Assembly (NCBI GenBank): GCA_050014415.1
Contig: JBEKDJ010000132.1
Span: forward strand, 1 to 12,280
From: JBEKDJ01 sp050014415
GTDB lineage: Bacteria > Desulfobacterota > BSN033 > UBA1163
DNA length: 12,280 nucleotides
Reading direction: 5' to 3'
The translations under genes were made by a program, and so were the position numbers. Of the stretch, positions 7,019 through 11,651 are shown one piece after another (positions within the stretch are counted from its first letter, which is position 1; each line of letters begins with the position of its first letter). A model generated the notes under the pieces. That model saw only the letters and a list, made by a program, of their open reading frames with translations. It was not told the origin of the DNA and searched no databases.

Positions 7019-7774
7019 TTAAGCTTGATTTGGAAGCTGAGCCGGGCCCCGTTTCAACGGTCTTGTTAACATCTTCCCCAAAGTATCTCTTGCCCATTTT
7101 TGCAGGCCCGGGTCTACATCGGTCATCGCCTCAATCAATCGATTCTCAATCTCATCGGGGTATAAGGTGATTAGCGAGAGGAGGGCCGCTTTTCTCACCT
7201 TCGAATCCTGGTCCTTGGACATCTCCATTAGTATTGGAAAGGCTCCCTCTATTTGGGTCCATCCTAGGAGGGTGGCCACCTTTCGTCTCACTCGGGAAGA
7301 TTCATCACTCAAGAGCTGAAGCAAGATGTTTAGATCGATCTTTTCTCTAAATTGGAACATCCCTCTGAGAGCAGCGATCCTCACTCTTGGATCGCTGTCC
7401 TTAAGATGTCTTCTCAGCAAAGGGCAAACGACAGGATCTTGAAACTTGGTCAAAGACAAGAGCGTCTGTGCTCTCACAGCTGGGTCCCGATCAGATAAAA
7501 CCTCCTGCAAAAGGGGAATAGCGCTCGAGGGATCAGACTTCTCCAGATATTGAATGGCCAAGATCCTTACTTTTGGATCGGGATGTTTGAGATCGATTCC
7601 CGCCTGTTTCAGGACGGCTTGGGATGACAGAGTCTTGGGTGCGTTGACATGAGCGGAGGAGGGGAGAACAGTGCTTGAAGTCTCTTTGGGATGATGGGAT
7701 GAGAAAGACTTCTCTAACGCAGCGTTCTCTATTTCCGGTGATTTCAAATAGATCAATCGAAAACGATCTCCCAT
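7019..7774 (-). CDS. HEAT-repeat protein
   Basis: This 251-residue protein has a Ser/Pro-rich, probably flexible N-terminus (1-60), then six HEAT repeats with an exact 31-residue spacing. Their signature D-P-x-V-R sits at 66-70 (DPKVR), 97-101 (DPAVR), 128-132 (DPRVR), 159-163 (SSRVR), 190-194 (DSKVR) and 221-225 (DPGLQ). The short, regular type resembles PBS-lyase HEAT-like repeats, which form alpha-solenoids for protein-protein contacts. No catalytic residues, signal peptide or membrane segment are seen. It lies between the ribbon-helix-helix gene (40 nt upstream) and parA (18 nt downstream), so an adaptor role in the ParA module is likely but unproven. The ATG is adopted as the only good initiator, although the upstream AAGAGAAAG is a weak ribosome binding site. 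Confidence 0.85.
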   Translation of the reverse strand: MGDRFRLIYLKSPEIENAALEKSFSSHHPKETSSTVLPSSAHVNAPKTLSSQAVLKQAGIDLKHPDPKVRILAIQYLEKSDPSSAIPLLQEVLSDRDPAVRAQTLLSLTKFQDPVVCPLLRRHLKDSDPRVRIAALRGMFQFREKIDLNILLQLLSDESSRVRRKVATLLGWTQIEGAFPILMEMSKDQDSKVRKAALLSLITLYPDEIENRLIEAMTDVDPGLQKWARDTLGKMLTRPLKRGPAQLPNQA

Positions 7775-7814
7775 TCTCTACTTTCTCTTGGACCGTAAGA
7801 TGGATTCGAAGAAG

Positions 7815-7997
7815 CTATCCTTTGAAATAGTCTCCAAAGTCAATTTTCAACTGGTCGGAATATCTCTCCAAGAGCATATCCAAAGCTTCCCTCACATAAA
7901 CCGACTGAGGAACTTTGGTCTTCTCGGATAACTTCTTCAAAGCCTCCACTTGCTCTTCATTGATGTAGATTGTACGTGCAACCTTTGTCTGCGCCAA
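7815..7997 (-). CDS. Ribbon-helix-helix (CopG/Arc-type) protein, first gene of the ParA operon
   Basis: This 60-residue protein is nearly all one RHH DNA-binding domain. A beta strand RTIYINEEQ is followed by a helix EALKKLSEK and by VPQSVYVREALDMLLERYSDQL, then a short tail LKIDFGDYFKG. The open frame extends upstream to about 8174, but the promoter (8028-8056) lies within that extension and its sequence is unlike protein. TTG at 7997 has AAAGGGGG five bases upstream and starts right before the domain, so I use it. RHH proteins are dimeric repressors, antitoxins or centromere-binding proteins (ParG, omega, ParR). Position next to its own promoter suggests autoregulation. The nearby ParA makes a ParG-like role conceivable. 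No toxin gene is adjacent. Confidence 0.83.
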   Translation of the reverse strand: MAQTKVARTIYINEEQVEALKKLSEKTKVPQSVYVREALDMLLERYSDQLKIDFGDYFKG

Positions 7998-8007
7998 AAA
8001 TGCCCCC

Positions 8008-8025
8008 TTTGAAACATTTTGAAAC
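8008..8025 (-). repeat. Tandem GTTTCAAA direct repeats between the -10 and the RBS
   Basis: On the minus strand, GTTTCAAA occurs twice with a 10-bp period (8025-8018 and 8015-8008). It lies directly over the predicted transcription start and before the ribosome binding site. RHH dimers often bind such helically phased half-sites, so this is a candidate operator for the 60-residue RHH protein encoded immediately downstream. The binding is inference. Confidence 0.5.
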
Positions 8026-8027
8026 GC

Positions 8028-8056
8028 AATATAATACAATACATTTGTTGCGTCAA
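8028..8056 (-). promoter_or_regulatory. Sigma-70 promoter of the RHH-HEAT-ParA operon
   Basis: On the minus strand, TTGACG (8056-8051), a 17-bp spacer and TATATT (8033-8028) form a near-consensus promoter. Transcription should begin around 8021, about 24 nt before the TTG start at 7997. No terminator or second promoter is obvious between the five genes, so one transcript can cover 7997 to 4815. Confidence 0.8.
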
Positions 8057-8257
8057 GGAAAAATTTCTTCGCCTCATAAGGAATCGACAATACAGGGATT
8101 TTCTTCTTAGCGAAATCCCCTCCTCCAAGACTGTGTGCATGGCTTCTTGGGACAGACAGACGAGCAGATGCCACATCCCTTCCATGATCTCACTCGAAGG
8201 GGAGGTTGGATAACCCATTTAATGTTCCGCTGCTTCGTTTACAGGCATATTTTGGAA

Positions 8258-8283
8258 GTCACTTCAAGTGACATCGTGACATC
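8258..8283. repeat. 15-bp palindrome running into a tandem octamer
   Basis: GTCACTT-C-AAGTGAC (8258-8272) is a perfect 7-1-7 palindrome. Its right arm merges with two head-to-tail copies of GTGACATC (8268-8283). The compact arrangement of repeated GTGAC words looks like a protein-binding site. It lies about 200 bp upstream of the ParA operon promoter and is unlike the chromosomal parS consensus (TGTTTCACGTGAAACA). Confidence 0.5.
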
Positions 8284-8449
8284 GCATGTTACCCAAAAGG
8301 CATAGCAAAGCACCGCTTGGTAAAGACTTGGAAGCACCCCCAACCGCGTTTTCAATGCACCATCTGGGCTTTCCTGAAGTAACTAAACATTGACTGAGCA
8401 TGTTTAAGCGGCACATGCCTATCCTATATTGATAACGTGACAAAAATCC

Positions 8450-8478
8450 TTGACAAATCGTCAATTAAGAGCAATAAA
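8450..8478 (+). promoter_or_regulatory. Possible promoter with inverted repeat over the -35
   Basis: TTGACA (8450-8455), a 17-bp gap and AATAAA (8473-8478) make a plausible sigma-70 promoter pointing right. The -35 is the left arm of TTGAC-AAATC-GTCAA (8450-8464), an inverted repeat that could be an operator. The next plus-strand start is the small ORF at 8628, which would give a leader of about 145 nt. Confidence 0.35.
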
Positions 8479-8627
8479 TGAATTGATGCATGGGTAGCCA
8501 GAAACAGCGGCAGAATGGATATTCTGTCTAGACTCGGTTTCAAATCGTAGTGTTAGCCTGCAGGGTTCTTCTGGCGTGGGTTTCGAGCTAGCATATTGGA
8601 ATTCATGCTAAGGGAGGTGAGAGGATA

Positions 8628-8696
8628 ATGGTGTGCGGTGTGAAAAAACCGAAGACCAAGAAGACAACGAAGAAAACCATATCGAAGAAGAAGTAA
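8628..8696 (+). CDS. 22-residue lysine-rich peptide (putative small gene)
   Basis: The peptide MVCGVKKP.. has 11 lysines in 22 residues, with Thr and Ser between, and ends in KKK. ATG is preceded by AAGGGAGGTGAGAGGATA, a strong Shine-Dalgarno at a spacing of about 10. This is the main evidence that it is translated. The composition recalls the basic tails of histone H1-like or ribosomal proteins, so it could be a nucleic-acid-binding peptide or the leftover of a longer gene. The Shine-Dalgarno context resembles that of the lipoprotein gene at 8989 (GGAGGTGA near the ATG). No homologue is recognised. Confidence 0.4.
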   Translation: MVCGVKKPKTKKTTKKTISKKK

Positions 8697-8988
8697 CTTG
8701 AAGAATTCTGAAGGCCTGCGACACGGTCACGTTCTTTTGATTACAGATGTCTCGGAATGAATCTACACTGGTTTTTGCCGGATTTTCAACAGATTGTATA
8801 TCTGCGTAACCGATTTCTCATCGGCGTGATCAAAGATTTTTGGACTTCTTCGGAAATCTGAAATTTTTTTCTTGACAAGAAAGAGAGTTTTTGTTAACTT
8901 TCGATCTATATAGTCCTCTCAAGCCGATTTCCGTAGAATAACCGATATTTATATGTTTATATGCATTGACGAAAGGAGGTGAATGGTA
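8697..8988 (+). promoter_or_regulatory. Leader and promoter region of the small lipoprotein gene
   Basis: TTGACA at 8872-8877 with a 17-bp spacer and TAACTT (8895-8900) is a good promoter, giving a leader of about 80 nt to the ATG at 8989. Upstream lie two small inverted repeats in a row, CAGAT-TGTAT-ATCTG (8790-8804) and CCGAT-TTCTC-ATCGG (8810-8824). They could be a factor site or remnant structure; neither has a terminator-type T-run. No gene is seen here. Confidence 0.55.
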
Positions 8989-9150
8989 ATGAGGAAATGG
9001 GTGAGTATCTTTTTGACATTGGCGTTTCTAGCAGTTTTCTCCTTTGGTTGTACAGGAATTCAGAAAGATGCAAAGATTAAGTGTCCAAAATGCGGTGCTG
9101 TTTTCACAGTGGATGAGGGCCTAGCCGAGATGGGAAGGGGCCCCCACTAA
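8989..9150 (+). CDS. Small lipoprotein with a CxxC motif
   Basis: This 53-residue protein starts MRKWV, followed by a hydrophobic segment (about 6-19) and SFGC at 18-21. This is a signal peptide with a lipobox-like end, so Cys21 would be lipidated. The mature part is about 33 residues and contains CPKCGAVF (32-39), a single zinc-ribbon-type CxxC, and an acidic stretch before the end. The lipobox is imperfect (Phe at -2). ATG 8989 is chosen over the in-frame ATG at 8983 because AAAGGAGG (8972-8979) is nine bases from the former and only three from the latter. It has its own promoter and a strong hairpin after it, so it appears monocistronic. One CxxC could pair in a dimer to bind metal. The function is unknown. 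Confidence 0.8.
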   Translation: MRKWVSIFLTLAFLAVFSFGCTGIQKDAKIKCPKCGAVFTVDEGLAEMGRGPH

Positions 9151-9198
9151 TTCAGCCCCGTGAAAGAAGATTAATTGTCCTCTGGAGGAAGGAGAAAG

Positions 9199-9237
9199 AA
9201 ATAGAAAGGGAAGAGTAAAACTCTTCCCTTTCTATTT
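9199..9237. terminator. Long perfect hairpin, probable bidirectional terminator
   Basis: An 18-bp perfect stem (AAATAGAAAGGGAAGAGT and its complement) surrounds an AAA loop. It lies between the convergent lipoprotein gene (stop 9150) and the B3/B4 protein gene (stop 9269). Stem ends rich in A on one side and T on the other supply short U-tracts in both directions. It can therefore terminate both transcripts. Confidence 0.8.
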
Positions 9238-9268
9238 GATGCAGATGCTTTGCCTTTGAACCTTGTTC

Positions 9269-9979
9269 TTAGAGAAAGAACTCAACGGAGGGTTTTTCAC
9301 TATCTAGAATATCTGAAGAGATGTTACCGCCCAGAAACTTTGGGATTGATTGGGAAAGATCGCGTATGATTTCATCTGCGCATCCTCTGCCCACCTCACC
9401 CAACAGATCAATGGGGATAAAAATATTCCTTGTCCTTTCGGTCGCTTTGTCTTTCTCGCACTGCCGCCATACCCAATTTCGGGTGAGCACCTCTTGATCA
9501 TCCCGATAGACCAATTCTCCTCTTGACACAACCACTGTTTCTCCTCCACCGAGTGGAGTAAAGGGCTCCCAACCCTCAGCAAAGCGAAGATAGATATCGC
9601 CCTTGAGGGTATCAAGGTCATGGCCTCCCATGGGAACCAAATACCTCAAGGAGATGCTGTTATAGAGATCAACGAGAGGGTTGATTCTTGGGAAGGGATC
9701 TCCCTTGAGAATTCTTCTCGCCATGGATTCTATGGAACTTGGGAACTTGCTTCCTGAAATGCCCAATTCGGAGAAGGCCGCTCTCCAGGGTTTGATCTTC
9801 GGGTGTTCTTGGGCCTTGTCAGCGACAAAACTCTTTCTGAGTCCTTCGATCGCCTGAGTCAGAAGGTCATCAATTTCCTTGGAGGGAGGGATATTATTGT
9901 TCACGCCAGTCGCCACAACCATGCCGATAGTGAGATCAGGCAGAAGATCGAATAACTCCTTCTGAATAGAAAAATACAT
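9269..9979 (-). CDS. Stand-alone B3/B4 (phenylalanyl-tRNA synthetase beta-like) domain protein
   Basis: This 236-residue protein resembles the free-standing B3/B4-domain family related to the PheRS beta subunit (COG3382-type). The conserved block runs from NPLVDLYNSISLRYLVPMGGHDLD (100-123) through GDIYLRFAEG (127-136), PLGGGE (142-147), GELVYRD (154-160) and TRNWVWRQ (166-173). In PheRS this domain edits mis-charged Tyr-tRNA(Phe). The role of the solo proteins is not settled, and trans-editing or binding of an amino acid-like ligand is only a guess. An ATG 14 codons upstream (10021) is in frame, but ATG 9979 has AAAGGAGAGG just before it and fits the family length, so I use it. It is a single gene, convergent with the lipoprotein gene. 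Confidence 0.85.
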   Translation of the reverse strand: MYFSIQKELFDLLPDLTIGMVVATGVNNNIPPSKEIDDLLTQAIEGLRKSFVADKAQEHPKIKPWRAAFSELGISGSKFPSSIESMARRILKGDPFPRINPLVDLYNSISLRYLVPMGGHDLDTLKGDIYLRFAEGWEPFTPLGGGETVVVSRGELVYRDDQEVLTRNWVWRQCEKDKATERTRNIFIPIDLLGEVGRGCADEIIRDLSQSIPKFLGGNISSDILDSEKPSVEFFL

Positions 9980-10021
9980 ATTCCTCTCCTTTGATATTTG
10001 CCCTAACATCCTATCCCTCAA

Positions 10022-10236
10022 ATGTCAACGGACTGCGGATCAAAATCCTCGACCATCACCCTCCTAGATTCCTGTCGTCTCCCTTTCTTCCAAGAGGAGG
10101 AGAACAGCTCTCACTTTTCTAAAGGGGAAAATCGAAGTCGCTTCTTGATAAAGAAAGACATAGAGGGATTCTTGAAATCCCACCATCGGCGGGGTTCACT
10201 GCCACTTCGACGGGGCGCCGGGGAAACACCGCGTTC
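10022..10236 (+). other. Non-coding or heavily decayed stretch before the activator pseudogene
   Basis: No intact gene is seen. One frame near 10075-10125 reads RLPFFQEEENSSHF, faintly like the RLPPLRER..ED..L..HF region of sigma-54 activator AAA+ domains. It lies in a different frame from the remnant at 10237, so it may be more of the same dead gene. The GC-rich segment at about 10180-10235 does not look like AAA+ sequence and may be a repeat insertion. Confidence 0.35.
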
Positions 10237-10601
10237 AACAAAAAGGTTCCGGGATTCACCCATAAGGCATTGAATGCCCTCACCAGATACCATTGGCCGG
10301 GAAATATCCGAGAATTTGAGAACCTCATCGAACGGTTCATTGTCCTCTCCACGAGTGAGGACCCGATTGACTTGAAGGATATACCTCTTGAAATCCTAAC
10401 GGCTGTAGACCGTGGAGTGAAGGAATCAGAAGTTGAGAAGTTGGGGCTCATCAGAATCAGGGAAGCTTTTGGAAGAAGGGTCATCGCCAATGTCCTTTAA
10501 GCCACCGAGTGGAACCAATCAGAGACGGCCAAGGTTCTAAAGATCAATCGGAACACCCCATCCAAAAAGCGAAGCAGTTCGGTATCCTTCTTAGAAAGTA
10601 A
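10237..10601 (+). pseudogene. C-terminal remnant of a sigma-54-dependent (NtrC-type) activator with Fis-like HTH
   Basis: Translation from 10237 reads KKVPGFTHKALNALTRYHWPGNIREFENLIERFIVLST, the typical end of a sigma-54 activator AAA+ domain (WPGNIRE..N.IER). A linker and the Fis-type helix-turn-helix follow. TAA at 10498-10500 interrupts the family pattern ANVLEATxWNQSxTAK where Glu is expected (GAA to TAA). The frame then continues ATEWNQSETAKVLKINRNT. After SKK near 10565 the conserved end QFGILLRK is in the +1 frame, implying loss of one base in the A-run. It stops at TAA 10599-10601. The N-terminal receiver or sensor domain and most of the ATPase domain are missing. It is certainly non-functional as an activator. 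Confidence 0.85.
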
Positions 10602-10660
10602 AACCCTCCTCAGAGTTCAGCGTCTACTCTGAGAAGGTCATCTGAGAGAGTCGGGTTTTT
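10600..10660 (+). terminator. Possible terminator after the activator pseudogene
   Basis: CTCAGAGT (10609-10616) and ACTCTGAG (10626-10633) form an 8-bp stem with a 9-nt loop. A wider pairing of AAAACCC (10600-10606) with GGGTTTT (10653-10659) ends in TTTTT. It may be the original terminator of the dead regulator gene. The fold is imperfect. Confidence 0.3.
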
Positions 10661-10701
10661 CCGGGCAGTTGCCCAGTTCTCCACCATTCACTATCATCGG
10701 T

Positions 10702-11280
10702 CTTTTGTTGGGACAGATTCTATCGCATCTGGACTATTTGGACGAAGCCGCTCAAGAGATCAGCAAGGAGTTGGAGAATCGTCTAAGCCCTTTTCTGAAG
10801 GAGAAGAGGTGGTCGATGACCATTTCTGGTGTGGACTAGAAAAGAGCGGAGGCCCTGAATGCTGAGATCAGAGTGGAGATGCGTTGGTTCCCCACCCGTC
10901 GTCACGTGGGTTCTTGGGCAGAGATTTGTCCTGGAGACAACGAAAGTGCCGGAAAGCGTAAGAGAGAGAAGGCCAAAAACGGAAAACGCTGATTGCTTCG
11001 AACTCTGGTGAAAGCCAGTGGGTACGTCATCCGAAGTTAGGATACTTGTTTTCATGCCTTGTATCTCCGACTGGTCGTCTGTCGTGGGAAAAAAAAGGCA
11101 ATTGCAGCCGTGACCCGTGCTAATTTGGTCATCACCTGCCATGTTTGAAATGGCCACGTCCCTCACCATAAAGTGAGGGCAGATTACTATAACAAGCTGA
11201 ATGTTGCTTAAATAGAGCGTCATTATATCAGACGGTTAGAAAGTCTAGGATCTAGAGAACTTCTCGAACCCTCTCAAGAA
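10702..11280 (+). pseudogene. Decayed C-terminal part of an IS110-family transposase
   Basis: A single frame over about 580 bases reads as the C-terminal Transposase_20 region of IS110-type recombinases. It begins LLGQILSHLDYLDEAAQEI, followed by EALNAEIRVEMRWFP..HVGSWAEICPGDNESAGKRK, then LYLRLVVCRGKKKAIAAVTRANLVI and a YY..RRLESLG tail. NESAGK contains the conserved Ser of this domain. Five in-frame stops (10837, 10990, 11038, 11146, 11209) but no frameshift show decay by point mutation. Two sit where the family has Arg or Trp. The N-terminal RuvC-like DEDD domain is absent. IS110 elements are guided by a bridge RNA encoded in their non-coding ends, but nothing recognisable of one remains. 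Confidence 0.85.
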
Positions 11281-11396
11281 GCCGCCTGGCAGACACGGGA
11301 CTACTGTTGACTCAATTCACATGCATGACATTTTGCCCGGCTATATGGCTATTTCAGAGATCTCAAATATTTTTTTTCACAAAACCAAATTTCCTC
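11281..11396. other. Spacer between IS110 remnant and nrdD promoter
   Basis: No gene or clear structure is seen. The stretch may include the right end of the IS110 element. An A/T-rich tract (TTTTTTTT at 11371-11378) lies just upstream of the nrdD promoter and could act as an UP-like element. Confidence 0.4.
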
Positions 11397-11423
11397 TTGA
11401 CAATAACAACATGTTGTTGTAAT
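11397..11423 (+). promoter_or_regulatory. nrdD promoter
   Basis: TTGACA (11397-11402) is a consensus -35. The best -10 is TGTAAT (11418-11423) with a 15-bp spacer, or TAATCG (11420-11425) with 17 bp. Almost the whole spacer is occupied by the palindrome AACAACATGTTGTT, so a repressor bound there would block RNA polymerase directly. The leader to the nrdD ATG is about 220 nt. Confidence 0.65.
11404..11419. promoter_or_regulatory. NrdR box 1 (putative)
   Basis: The 14-bp perfect palindrome AACAACATGTTGTT (11405-11418) has core CAACATGTTG. This matches 8 of 10 positions of the NrdR-box core CwAtATaTwG. It sits in the promoter spacer, and its centre is exactly 31 bp from that of box 2. NrdR is the ATP/dATP-sensing repressor of bacterial ribonucleotide reductase genes. 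Its gene is not in this window. Confidence 0.65.
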
Positions 11424-11434
11424 CGTAAAGACTA

Positions 11435-11450
11435 GTGCTATATATAGCTA
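11435..11450. promoter_or_regulatory. NrdR box 2 (putative)
   Basis: GCTATATATAGC (11437-11448) is a perfect palindrome. Its core CTATATATAG matches all ten positions of the NrdR-box core CwAtATaTwG. It lies around or just after the predicted transcription start. NrdR boxes typically occur as pairs on the same face of the helix, and the 31-bp centre-to-centre distance (about three turns) fits that. Confidence 0.75.
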
Positions 11451-11651
11451 CTCCTAAGGCCATCAACCTTATTTCTTGTTGCATGAAGTCTGATCGAAAT
11501 ATCAGAGACAGGCTGATTCTATCGACCTAAGGAAGTCCCCTACCGCTGCCTCTTAGAGGGGGAAAGGAACGCGAGGGGTGGCCCAGCGAACAATTGTTTT
11601 CTGCAACCTTACGGGTCAATCAAACTAGAGCAATGATCGAGGTGAGGTAAA
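11451..11651 (+). other. nrdD leader with possible RNA pseudoknot
   Basis: The roughly 200-nt leader contains CCCCT (11537-11541) pairing with AGGGG (11574-11578) around a small hairpin CCTC-TTA-GAGG (11549-11559). CGCTG (11544-11548), inside that outer stem, can pair with CAGCG (11584-11588) outside it, giving an H-type pseudoknot or two competing folds. It does not match any riboswitch consensus I could recall (cobalamin, TPP, SAM, FMN, glycine, guanidine checked by eye). It may be a regulatory leader, or chance. Confidence 0.4.

Larger units (their letters stand above)
8057..8627. other. Intergenic region upstream of the ParA operon
   Basis: No supported gene lies in this stretch. Open frames on both strands lack family character and ribosome binding sites. 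It holds a palindrome with a tandem octamer (8258-8283) and a plus-strand promoter candidate (8450-8478), listed separately. Being next to parA and an RHH gene, it is the natural place to look for a centromere-like or operator site. Confidence 0.5.

Noticed and set aside
7815..7997. Antitoxin of a toxin-antitoxin pair
   Set aside because: The RHH fold would fit, but the neighbouring gene is a HEAT-repeat protein and no toxin-like ORF is adjacent.
7998..8174. N-terminal extension of the RHH protein to 8174
   Set aside because: It spans the predicted promoter, has no family-like sequence, and TTG 7997 has an ideal RBS.
8264..8464. 66-residue minus-strand ORF
   Set aside because: No ribosome binding site, no recognisable domain, and it runs through the repeat site at 8258-8283.
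9998..10028. Promoter for the B3/B4 gene (TTGACA on the minus strand at 10028-10023)
   Set aside because: The -35 is perfect, but at 16-17 bp only TTAGGG or TAGGGC is found, too poor a -10 to call.
10119..10490. 123-residue minus-strand ORF
   Set aside because: It is antisense to the sigma-54 activator remnant, which is clearly recognisable on the plus strand.
10783..11223. 146-residue minus-strand ORF
   Set aside because: It is the shadow of the decayed IS110 transposase, whose plus-strand frame matches the family throughout.
11530..11600. Cobalamin riboswitch upstream of nrdD
   Set aside because: The conserved B12-box and core words are absent; only generic stems are visible.
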